From: Pseudopyrenochaeta lycopersici
Lineage: Eukaryota; Ascomycota; Dothideomycetes; Pleosporales; Pseudopyrenochaetaceae
Length of the DNA stretch: 64,000 nt
Reading direction: 5' to 3'
NCBI GenBank assembly: GCA_003313425.1
Contig: NHZP01000029.1
Coordinates: 310,001 to 374,000, forward strand
This document shows, piece after piece, positions 1 through 9,988 of the stretch. The number at the start of each line of letters is the position of its first letter. Positions within the stretch are counted from its first letter, which is position 1. Under the pieces are notes generated by a model that worked only from the letters and a program-made list of their open reading frames with translations, ran no database searches and was not told where the DNA came from. The position numbers and the translations under genes are program-made.

Positions 1-69
1 GCAGCCAGTTGTGCGCTACTTCGAAGCCAATTTTGCATGATGAGTCAGTAGCTCTAACTCTCCCTGGGA

Positions 70-690
70 TCAGGCTCGCATACTGAGAGTCTTGAGTTGG
101 TGCAGATCAGCACAGGCGATACTATAATGCGAGTTTTGTAGAAGCTCACCATACGCAGTCCGAAACCTCAGACTTGAGCCACGCAAATGCACAGTCTCCT
201 CGCTATTACCAACACCATCTTCGGCTCTGGGACTCGTCCCAACTCTGACACCAAGGCCAATCAACTGTCGCTTTTCACCTTGAAATGGCTTCCACCAGCT
301 GCCAAAGAGATACGCCCGCAATTTATGGCAGTCCTCAAATACTGTGAATGGGTCCCGAAAAACAGGTCTAGTATAGCTTGGTGGCCCTGAAGTCTCGGGA
401 CCACCGTCGATGTCGTTGTAACCCGAATAGTGCATAAACTTGTAGCGTCCGGTTTCTTTGCAGTGAACTGCGTTACACTGGCCGTACGGATTGTCTTCTT
501 CCTCAGTTTTCTCATTGTGGATGATGGCGGCAATTTCACTGACTGTCATAAAGACGACATGACAAAGGGCGCACTGGTCTGCGAATTTCGATAATGAGAT
601 GAGATCGCGATGAGGAAGACCTCCATCCTCTTCATCTGGAAGATTCTCAAATTGATGCTGAATCTGTTCGCAGAAATCGCAGCGGTCCAT
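70..690 (-). CDS. HET-like protein, N-terminal part (gene runs off left edge)
   Basis: This reading frame starts at ATG 690-688 and stays open for about 206 codons. It begins with a CxxC pair (MDRCDFCEQ) and then has a short segment ending in CALC. That layout is usual in the region ahead of the HET domain of fungal heterokaryon-incompatibility proteins. The HET core itself is not in the window. The frame closes at 70-72, but GTATGC at 83-78 is a good 5' splice site, and a CTGAC branch-like motif and an AG follow within the remaining bases. The gene probably continues through an intron to the left of base 1. The open frame also extends upstream to 738 without another ATG. The family assignment is by pattern only. 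Another Cys-rich fungal protein is possible. Confidence 0.45.
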   Translation of the reverse strand: MDRCDFCEQIQHQFENLPDEEDGGLPHRDLISLSKFADQCALCHVVFMTVSEIAAIIHNEKTEEEDNPYGQCNAVHCKETGRYKFMHYSGYNDIDGGPETSGPPSYTRPVFRDPFTVFEDCHKLRAYLFGSWWKPFQGEKRQLIGLGVRVGTSPRAEDGVGNSEETVHLRGSSLRFRTAYGELLQNSHYSIACADLHQLKTLSMRA

Positions 691-3600
691 TTTGCACTTG
701 AATGAGGAACACGTACCATTTTTTGGTGGATCTAACACAGTTTTTGAGCATCAAGGAATACGGTTTCCAAGTGTTGTGATGGACTCAGGGGTACGGAAAT
801 TGCCGAAAGCTGAGAGAACACAATCTTCGTAATTCACGTTGCTTAACAACTTACCCCGTAGAGTGTTTCTCCTGATACGTTCTCATGCAGGAGTCTCTTC
901 GTGGCTTTTTAAATGATGATATGGAGGGGAATAAGTGAAGAGGCACCGCTGAACTGGAAAAGCGCGCATATATACCTATGTATCTCTCGGAACTTTCTTA
1001 ATTTTCAGATTTGAAAATTATTACGTTACATTGCTGATACTCAAGAAATGTACAGACAGATTAGGCCATGATAACATCTTATTAGAGCGGTGTATGGTTC
1101 AATAGCTCACAGAAAAGGCTGCTTTGTGCGTCAACGATTCTACGATGCCAAGAGGTGTGAATTTGAGTGGCTTATTACTCCAGGACAGCTGAGACCTAAG
1201 CGAAGAGCCTCTCCTACCAGCGTCCAATCTCCAAATATTCCCAATAAAGAGGCTGCATGTGGCTTGTTTGAAATGCACGCCACAATAAAGATCCAAGCAC
1301 ATCCTCGAGCAAGAGTTGTCCAGCCACATTTGAGCCCAGCTAATTGTTTTGAGATCTCTTCTAGGCCAACCCACAAGAAGAAATAAAGACATAGTACAAA
1401 GACAGATTATGCGCCTCATCAAACTCGGGAAATAAAAAATTCGTCAGTCTAATCCAGTGCGCACTTAGGATATATCTCTTAGTTAGGAACACCAGCTACT
1501 AGATTTATCATACCTCTAGAGCACTTTGAACGACAAATTTCGAGTTTCATACGGTAATCTGTGGATTTGTATTACTTGCGCTATACAACTTGTTCGCAGG
1601 AATACACTTGTGCTAGATCACATGCAAAAATCTATTGCGCTGTGAGCAATGTGCCGTCTATCTCAAGTAGGCCTACAAAGACGAAAAAACAGTACAAGTC
1701 CAGATTATGCGCAAAATCTACATGCTTGTTGCCTGAAAAGATCCACAATTGACATTTTTGCAGACGCCTCGTGGAAAAGCAAATATATTAGGTATACTTG
1801 TATCTTATGTGACTCAAATAATATTGTTTAATTTAATTAATAATTGTACTAAAGAGTCGCATTTTCATAAATCCCATAATCCTAAGAAAAACTTTCTGAA
1901 GTTCTTGGGTTTAATTTCTCTCTATCCTCACATACTTACTCTTCGAGGGTCACCATCGTCGATATTCGCCTGCGAGCGCCGAGTAGACTGAAGGCATGCG
2001 CCAATGAGTATGGACCCCAAGGCCAACCATAGTGCTTCAGGGTTGGGAGGCAAAGAATATTGCAATTGGAAATGCCCAAGGATAACATATTCAAAATAGA
2101 AGAAATCAATGTCTGGTCCATCGATATTCTTTCTATGCTATGAAGTAAATCCATACCTTCAAGTCCGGTGAGAGGCTGGCCTAAGCCTTGCTGCAATGGA
2201 ACGATGGAACAGTCGAAAAATGCACTATTCTCATAGGCCTACATGGGCCTCTATTATGATTCAAGGCATCTCGTAAGGTGTATTGAATCTTTTGTTGGAC
2301 AATACGATTCGAGTATTTAATAGCCAAAGAAACCATTTTTTCTAGGCTTTCGAGCGAAGACGAGGCAAGGCGATATTCGCACAGAAATGAGGCTGCGCAT
2401 GCCGCTTTTTGACAGCCTTTGTAGTGTTGATATTTTGGGTATTTTGTGATAGGCGTACGAAAATGTATCAAGGTGAATATTGTCATAAGTTATCTAGAAC
2501 GCAGAACTGATGTCACCGTTGTAGCATCTGAAGATATATCTGCTGAGCTACAGCCACCGAGCATTCGAGGAGTAAGTTGTAAAGCAATCAACAGATGATG
2601 GTGTTGTAATATCATTGAATTCAACCTTAGTTATAACGTAGACAGTAAGAGCCATCTGTTTTAACCCGACTATCAATCCTCTTGAAGCATTCTAAATGTA
2701 TTGTGCTTACCGATCGACCATACGGGTCATATACAGCAATTAAATTGTCCCTCTACAATGAAAATATGATGTCTCTCATTATATCGTCTAGTTTTAATTT
2801 GTCGATTGGGCTGGGCTCGGGCTGGACGCCTGAGAATCGACGACGTGATCCCTATGAGTACGGTCGCACGTAGATAGTTTCTCAAGTACATGAATCATAT
2901 CTTTCGTCTCCTTTATCCACATTTTCAGGTATCGCTTTCGTCAACAGAGTAGCCTGACATCCTTCGTCTTCTTCTAAGCTGAGAGTTTGTTAACCTTTGT
3001 CCGAATCATAGAAGAGCAGATATCAACTGACTTTTCGCATTTGAGCTGCTCGATTACGAAGAGGGACGCTATGAAGTCGACGTCTTTTCTATGCATGATT
3101 GGGTCCGTCTTGTTATACACCTTTTGCTTCTGCTTGGGTATAGCTGTTGTCGAGTTCTTTTGTTGGCTTCTGGTTTCCGACCCTTTGCACCGCTTTTGTT
3201 GTTCTTGTTGTGGTTGTCTCGAGTCTGATCCCGTATATGCTGCTTGATGCTTTACACCTGAACGCCTTCGTTGGCTTGGGATACCTGGTATGGGTCGAGT
3301 TGGAATGTATACTGGTGTTGGCTTGCTTAACAATGAGAGACAAAGTCGTGGCATGTTGATTTTTGCGTGTGCGAGACGTCAATATAAATGCATGAAGTAG
3401 GCCAGCCAGAGTAATGTAAAGAAGGATTGCCAGCGCTAATACGACAAAACAGAGTGCGGATCAGATGTAGGTTGACGAATCAAATTGTTCAGATGCGAAA
3501 GCAGAGAAGAAGTTACGTTACTTAGCCTCGTTAGGCCAGAAAGGCTCCATCGCCTTTCTATTTATTCCGTGTGAGAACAACACGCCGCTGCTGTACTCCC

Positions 3601-4900
3601 ATCATCATCCAACAAAGCACGGGACTTTTCAATGCGCACGTCTCTGCGCACCCGTTTTGTTGGGCGAGATTCTATCATCGACGTGATATTTCTGGTTTCC
3701 TACTCGCAACACGTGCTGACAGCATGTATATTAGCCTATATCAGCACCAACCATTCAATTCGAGGGCAGCAATTCAACAGGACCTTTGGAACGGAAAAAT
3801 ACTCTTTTTATATTGCAAGAGGAATTGTTGGGAACTGGACAGTTGTTGGTGACAGAAGACATTTCCGCGTCATCCTGCGATCGTGCCGGTGATCTGGACA
3901 CCGCGATCGATAAGTTAAGCTGGGTGTTTCCACTGCATCAGCAGTTTCTCCGAATTTAGTGGGACTGCAATTGCACGTAATTTTGTGACCAAAAAAGGTT
4001 TCCCTTTGTGCTGTCAGCATACCCTGCGTGGATGTCTGGTTCATGAGCGCGAAGCCGGGCCCCGCACACCGCGGCTGCGCTTTTGTGGCGCAGTAGGATA
4101 TAATAAGATTGCCTTCGGAGACCGTACCGAGTGACTGGGAAAACGGAGTTATGTACAAGGTAACGCATCGTTCTGGAGATCAATATTATTGGGAAACGAC
4201 AGCTAGGAGAGATTTTCCCATTACTGCGCTCGTCGCGTTCTAGGGCGAGCAGAGTGCAGCTACTGTGAATATAGTTGTATATGACAACATGTCGATTGGG
4301 GTGAGTTAATGTACGTCTCCAGACCCGATAAGCATTGTAGCAAGGCAGGGTTGCGTAGGATCATGGTTCCATCCCTTGCTGGTAGAAGAGATTGTTGGCG
4401 CGCGGATGTGTAGCTACGCTTGCCTTACTTCACACCTGTTTAACGCCAGGACACGCTGATGAACAGCCCCGCTCCCCGGATAATTACAATTGTGAAGAGA
4501 TGCCAGCGATCTAGGCGTGCATGTAGCCGAGACGAGGACCAAGAGTAATGAAGACCTAGTCCGGCGTCCGAGTTGGAACGTAAAGCGGCTCAAAGGGTGC
4601 ACGGTCCATGCATTCCGCAGATCGATCTTGCCCATACGAGTTTCGACTGATGCTTCAATCTGTTAGACAAGTCCTCAGTTTACTAGCTTCACTAACACAC
4701 AATTATGGTAGAACTTAGGAAGGTCAATTACCCGTTATGGAGATGAGCCAAGGGGATATCGCACTATTCAAATAACCTTTCCGCAACGCCATGCAAAGAG
4801 AGAGCGAATCATTGCGCGCCGCAGCAGCCACCAATGCCTCTACGTCTCTAGGGTGCCTTTGTTGAGGACCTCGGTATCATGTTGTCCTCAATCATCTCAC
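691..4900. other. Gene-poor stretch, no supported gene
   Basis: This is 4.2 kb with only short open frames on both strands. None has a recognisable domain, and several lack an ATG. The longest, around 1936-2486 on the minus strand and 2987-3359, do not read like a known family. Two segments near 1361-1415 and 1666-1716 resemble each other and both end in agattatgcgc, so an old small duplication is possible. The stretch 1780-1910 is AT-rich. I see no tRNA, rRNA or intact transposon. Confidence 0.5.
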
Positions 4901-6229
4901 CTAGGCCTTCGCTTTCACCGTCTGATCTTCCAGAATGAACTTCCACATTACTTCCGCTGCCGTCTTCGCACCATCCATAGAGTTCAATGTCTCGGCCAGC
5001 ATTCGCGATTTTGCCGCATAGCTCGGATCATTCAACACTGTTAAAACTGTCGATCGAATGTTTTTGGCCTTCCAAAATTGCTTTTGAATTCGGATCCCGG
5101 CTCCAGCGTTCATTGCGTTGTCCAGATTGGTTTGCTGTTCGACCTGCAACGCGACTCCCACGAGTGGCTTTCCTGCAGCCAAGGCGCACTGAACAGTTCC
5201 TTGGCCTCCATGTGTAATAATGACGTCGGCAAGAGCATTTGCAGCGGGTGCTGGGATGAATCGGTCTGTCACAAGAAGGCGCGGGTCACCGCCTGCAACC
5301 TCGTTGGCCTTGTCAATGTCGCAGATCGACTTAGATGCTAATACAACAGCGTTCCAATTATCCTCAAGATTCATCTTTAATGCCTTGATCGCTTCGAACA
5401 GGAAGTCCTCTGTACCTGAGCTGCCCATAGTCACCAGGATGGATGCACCTGGCCCCTTGGTAAGATGTGTTGAAATGTCTTCATCGAGCTTCGCATCATT
5501 TCCAGCAAAGAGTGGGCCAGTAAGGACAATGTTCTTTGGTATACGGTGTAAGTATTCCTGATGGAAAATAGGATGATCATTGACAAGATTGAGGTCTGCC
5601 ATGTTCATATCGAAGAGCGAGATGGGACCCTTGACCGGCCAACCACAAGCGGCCGCCGCCGCGCCCAGACGCTTTTGTTGGAAGATAGGCGCTTTTATCA
5701 TCAAGCCGCTAGCCCACCATGCGATTCGCTGCCGGATGGGTCGAGGAAGACGAGTGAAGAGCGGCATCATGTCCGGAAGATCCCGAACGAGACCATGTGC
5801 GAAAGCTCCAGGATGGAGCGGTACAGGCAGAAAGTTGATTGTTCGGATACCCAGAAGCCTTGCAGCGATGGATGCGGGCGCCCACATTCCGTGAAACACG
5901 ACATCAGGCTTCAGCTCTCTGAACGCCGCAAGCTGGCCATCGATAAATGTTTTTGCAATCTCTTCGGAGCCAAAGAACTCAGGCCAATCCCATCCAAGGT
6001 CGTGCGCAACTGAAATTCCCTTAACACGTGGCTGAGCCGGGACGATGTTGAAGCCGGCATCTGTGATCTGGTATTCGAAGCGAGAACCGCATGAGAGGAA
6101 GTCAATTTTCAGGTCAAGACCAGGTGGGCACATGTCTCGGAATGCGATAGCCATCGCAATCGCTCGTGTTGTATCGCCAGCATCTTGCCATGCTACGCTG
6201 AGCACGATGTGGAGTGAAGTTGGAGCCAT
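4901..6229 (-). CDS. UDP-glycosyltransferase, GT1 family (MGT/YjiC-like)
   Basis: This is a single exon of 442 residues. The chosen ATG (6229-6227) follows a few upstream codons that begin only with TTG. The N-terminal half, with the stretch SLHIVLSVAWQDAGDTTRA, matches the acceptor-binding Rossmann fold of GT1 enzymes. The C-terminal half carries the nucleotide-sugar signature HGGQGT at residues 340-345, followed by a small-residue stretch and PLVGVALQVEQQTN, where these enzymes bind UDP-sugar. Length and motif order fit soluble macrolide- and sterol-type glycosyltransferases. The likely role is transfer of a sugar from a UDP-sugar to a small hydrophobic acceptor in the cytosol. The acceptor cannot be told from sequence. 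The nearest neighbour is an exporter 1.4 kb away on the same strand, which would suit modification and efflux of a metabolite (inference). Confidence 0.85.
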   Translation of the reverse strand: MAPTSLHIVLSVAWQDAGDTTRAIAMAIAFRDMCPPGLDLKIDFLSCGSRFEYQITDAGFNIVPAQPRVKGISVAHDLGWDWPEFFGSEEIAKTFIDGQLAAFRELKPDVVFHGMWAPASIAARLLGIRTINFLPVPLHPGAFAHGLVRDLPDMMPLFTRLPRPIRQRIAWWASGLMIKAPIFQQKRLGAAAAACGWPVKGPISLFDMNMADLNLVNDHPIFHQEYLHRIPKNIVLTGPLFAGNDAKLDEDISTHLTKGPGASILVTMGSSGTEDFLFEAIKALKMNLEDNWNAVVLASKSICDIDKANEVAGGDPRLLVTDRFIPAPAANALADVIITHGGQGTVQCALAAGKPLVGVALQVEQQTNLDNAMNAGAGIRIQKQFWKAKNIRSTVLTVLNDPSYAAKSRMLAETLNSMDGAKTAAEVMWKFILEDQTVKAKA

Positions 6230-7591
6230 GACCCTGCGCAACTTGCAATCTTGTCAAGAAAAGAGGATATGTTGCAATAGCGAACTCGACAACGGCAACG
6301 ACAATGAGGGGAGTGCTGTTGGTATACAAAATGAGCCGCAGCGTGATATCCCACAGGATCTTATATGAACCACCTTGCCTATTGTTGCGCACAAGCCCGC
6401 CTTTTCCTAGGCCTAATCATACACATCTATACGGCCATTTCTTTCCCCTCAATCTCCGACGCGGTGACTATGCCCGGAATTGCATATGTTGTGCAGCTGG
6501 AAGACGGCGTCGGAACTGATCAACGGGAGCTTAACGTGCCACCGAATGACCGATAGCGATAATAAGCACACATATTGGTCTCAATTCGCGGATATTCCTG
6601 GATTCGTGTTGCCCTAAGCTTGGAAGAGAAGCATGCAGCATTTAGGACATTCTGCGGGGAACCGTGGAAAAAGTCGCGTTGCAGCCTGGAATTACGTTGA
6701 TTTGTTCATCAGATCCGTATTGCTGATGGTATCTGGCCTGATGCAGGCGCAGTGTCCAGTAACACCGCAGGTCCCAGGGCTGAGTGAGGTGAGATCCACA
6801 TTGCTACCCTAACCCTCTTTGGACGAGAGTGACATGGTCTCCGTGAGCCAGGCCGCGTTGCTGCCGCCTTCGCCACTCGCTAACGATAATCCCGGGCACA
6901 GGATATAGCTCATTGGGCGAATGCCCTTAGTTATCAGTCGCCAGTCACATAGTCTGCGAGGTGCAGATACTGAGATCTCGGAGGCTAACCGGTGCGATGG
7001 GATTGATTCGCGTAAGGTCAGCGATCTGCGGCTATCATATCAGGGATCATGTCTAGCCACCCGCGCCACAGCACAAAATAGCGAGGCAGAGCATTTATTC
7101 ATCGTGAGTTGAAACAATGGTTGCCATTGCACGTAACGCTTTGCTCTCCAGTCTGCAAATATCGCGATTACTATACTAACCCACCCAAAGCTTCCTTCTC
7201 TAGGAGGCAGGTATATAAAACAGTGTGATATCTTGGCAGCTTTGCATATCTTGCACATTGCTTAATCAGACTGCACAGTCAGAAGATTGCTCCGTCGATG
7301 ATGATCAGGATCGGAGGGATCGGTGAAATATGCACCTATTACTTAGCCGGCCGCCGCCTCAACCGGAGACATTGATCCCGTCTCACAAACATGGAAATCG
7401 CAACTTGAGAATGAAAACTTGCATTAAGATGACACATTTATCATTCCCTCTATATGCTTGATATAGTGCCAGATACCGGGCATGTGAAGCGGTCCGAGAC
7501 CCGCCGTACGAAGATCAACATAGTTTAACGCCTCGTATTCATGTACATCCAAATTGAGAAAATCACAAGCACACTAATAACACCTCTTACT
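6230..7591. other. Intergenic region between glycosyltransferase and MFS gene
   Basis: This is 1.36 kb between two minus-strand genes. Only short frames without domains were seen. A TATATAAA string lies at 7211-7218, but no convincing plus-strand gene follows it. The part next to 6230 should contain the glycosyltransferase promoter. Confidence 0.5.
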
Positions 7592-9988
7592 TCACTTCTG
7601 GTTGCTCAGCTCAGCACGAAGGTCTGGGTTCACCTTGGCTGTCAAGTATGATGAAAACTGCCCGCTGGAACGATACAACTTTTTCCATACTGGGACTGGC
7701 GGAACGAGCTCAGGCTCTTCGTGCACATCTGACCTATTCGACGGTGTCGTTGGTCTTTCTGAAAGGCCTTCAGGTGGTGTATCCCGGATAATTGGCTGTT
7801 GTTTCTCCTCATCTTGAGTTGTAGGAGTCTGATGGGGCCCTTCCTTTTCCTTGACGCTTCGCCATTCCATACCTAGAGCAGCAGGTACAGCTAAGCAGGC
7901 CACAATAAGCGCTGCGAAGAAGGTTCCATTTGTTAGAGCATCATTGTATGCCTCTAAGACAAGTTGTCGGAGAGCCTCTGGTACTGAGCTTGTCAAGTCT
8001 GTTGCGCCGGAATCAAGAATGTGGCCAGGGTCGAGACCACCGATATGTTCCAAGCCGGCAGAAAACTTATCAATGTACAGATTCTGTCCAACCGCTGTGA
8101 ATACAGCTCCACCAAGTGTCTGGCAGAGTGAAAGAACCGCTGTGCCAATTGGCACATCGTGCTTTGGCAATACGGTTTGTACAGCGATGTTCGGATGCTG
8201 CATGGTGCAACCAACACCGAAACCAATAATGATCTCATAGCCGATCCACGTAGCAGTCTTGGTCCCCATATTCCAGGTTGTCAGGAGGCCAGAACCAACC
8301 GCCATAAAGCATGATCCCAGAATCATGAACGGAGTATAGTACCCAATTTTTTGTACGAGACCACCGGAGAGGATGGATCCTACTACAACAGAAAGAACGA
8401 GAGGAATTGTGTTGATACCAGACTGCATCGCTGACACTCCCTTGATTGCTTGGAACCACAGGGGTATATATATTGAAACCGTGAGCATCGTAGCACCGAC
8501 GCAGAATTGAGAGGCACCGCCGAACGCTACGCTTCGCTGAAAGATGATGCGTGCTGGCACTGTTGCCGTGGTATGTCGAGTGAAATATTGCCATACAATG
8601 AAAGCGATGAATAGCACCGAAAATACAACTAAAAGAGCGATCATTCGTGGCGCACCCCAAGGGTATTCTGCAGCACCCCATTCCAGTGCTAGGAGAAGAC
8701 AGGTAATTGAGGGCAGAAAGAGTGCAGTACCAAGCGGATCCAAATGCTTGACAGTCTCTTTCCATGTTGCCAATTTTGGTTTCTGCTCGTCTAATTTCAG
8801 TAGAAAGCAGACGACCGCGATCGTTAGTCCTCCCAAGGGTAGATTGATGTAAAAGCACCACCGCCACGTAGCTTTACTTCCAGTGAAAGCACCGCCAAGT
8901 AGCGGGCCGGCTACGCTAGCAACACCGAAACACGCACCAAAAAGGCCCTGTAGCATGGGTCTTCGGTGTAGTGGTACCGTGTTCAGCATAATCAGAATCG
9001 CACCTGTGAAGATGCCGCTACTTCCAAGGCCTGCGATTGCTCGACCAATGATAAGCATATTGCTGGTTTGTGCAGCGCCGCATATAGCGCTCCCAGCTTC
9101 GAATAAGAAAATTCCGGATAGGAAGACCGGTTTAGTGGGGAAGAAAGTGTAAATACGGCCATACAGCAGGATAAACCCGGCGGATGTGAGCATATACGCA
9201 CTGCCGTACCATCCTATATCACCTATACTGTTGAATTGGTTCGTGATTGCGGGAATGGCCGGCCCAATAATTGTTCGATCGAGCGCGACCAGAAAAATAG
9301 AGATGTATAACGAGATCATGATCAGTGCCGTCTTTGCTCCTGAAGGATACACAGGTGTTTCTGAAGGCTGGTGGTCATTTTCCGACTCACTTTCGCTTGT
9401 CGAAATTGGACTCTCCAGTTCATCATCTGCCGATTGTGCCTCCCGAAGATGGCTCTTCGTACTGATGCGCTTTTCCTTTGGCGTCTGAATAAGACTGATG
9501 GCCGAGTCTGCGAGCGTACTTTGATGTCTCGATGAGCTCGGTAGTGACAAACTCGAACGCTTCGACGTTCGATACGAATCCATCATCGCTGGCACGTAGT
9601 CGTCGGACTCCGATGTTCTAGCTCTTGCCCGTCCTCCGTCCTCCATTTCATACAGGTTGAGTGTTGTGTTCGATGCCATGGACGCGTTATCGTATGATTG
9701 CGGGCGAAATTTATCCAGATTTGTCTGCTGTAGATCTGAAGTAGAGTATGAGTTGCTGTGGCTCCTGTACTGTGATGATGGCCGAGAAAAAGCGTTGTCA
9801 CAGTCTTCGACCAGATCTGATATGATTTCCGCAATCAGATCTCGTTCTTCTCGTGAGCGCCTGGCGGGGTTCCCAGATAAGTCTTCTTCCGCTTGAGCCT
9901 GGTTAATCGGTAATGTGCGGTCTTCGAGCGGTATGTCCGACTCCGTCGCAGCCATGTGGAAGGCTGACAAAGAACGTCTGGCTGCCAT
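7592..9988 (-). CDS. MFS exporter, DHA2 (14-span) family
   Basis: This is a single exon of 798 residues from ATG 9988-9986. The first 220 or so residues are hydrophilic, rich in Ser, Asp and Glu, and should be a cytosolic tail. The membrane part opens near residue 240 with LDRTIIGPAIPAITNQF, the family signature of fungal drug:H+ antiporter-2 proteins. Further conserved stretches follow, such as GIFTGAILIMLNTVPLHRR and WRWCFYINLPLGG. About fourteen hydrophobic spans can be counted before a hydrophilic C-terminus. The family exports drugs, toxins and secondary metabolites across the plasma membrane by proton exchange. The substrate is not predictable. The long N-terminal tail is unusual, because most relatives have 50-100 residues there. 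It may be a target for phosphorylation. Confidence 0.9.
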   Translation of the reverse strand: MAARRSLSAFHMAATESDIPLEDRTLPINQAQAEEDLSGNPARRSREERDLIAEIISDLVEDCDNAFSRPSSQYRSHSNSYSTSDLQQTNLDKFRPQSYDNASMASNTTLNLYEMEDGGRARARTSESDDYVPAMMDSYRTSKRSSLSLPSSSRHQSTLADSAISLIQTPKEKRISTKSHLREAQSADDELESPISTSESESENDHQPSETPVYPSGAKTALIMISLYISIFLVALDRTIIGPAIPAITNQFNSIGDIGWYGSAYMLTSAGFILLYGRIYTFFPTKPVFLSGIFLFEAGSAICGAAQTSNMLIIGRAIAGLGSSGIFTGAILIMLNTVPLHRRPMLQGLFGACFGVASVAGPLLGGAFTGSKATWRWCFYINLPLGGLTIAVVCFLLKLDEQKPKLATWKETVKHLDPLGTALFLPSITCLLLALEWGAAEYPWGAPRMIALLVVFSVLFIAFIVWQYFTRHTTATVPARIIFQRSVAFGGASQFCVGATMLTVSIYIPLWFQAIKGVSAMQSGINTIPLVLSVVVGSILSGGLVQKIGYYTPFMILGSCFMAVGSGLLTTWNMGTKTATWIGYEIIIGFGVGCTMQHPNIAVQTVLPKHDVPIGTAVLSLCQTLGGAVFTAVGQNLYIDKFSAGLEHIGGLDPGHILDSGATDLTSSVPEALRQLVLEAYNDALTNGTFFAALIVACLAVPAALGMEWRSVKEKEGPHQTPTTQDEEKQQPIIRDTPPEGLSERPTTPSNRSDVHEEPELVPPVPVWKKLYRSSGQFSSYLTAKVNPDLRAELSNQK

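Noticed and set aside
2987..3359. Hydrophobic short frames resembling small membrane proteins
   Set aside because: Overlapping frames on both strands with biased pyrimidine composition. The hydrophobicity follows from base composition.
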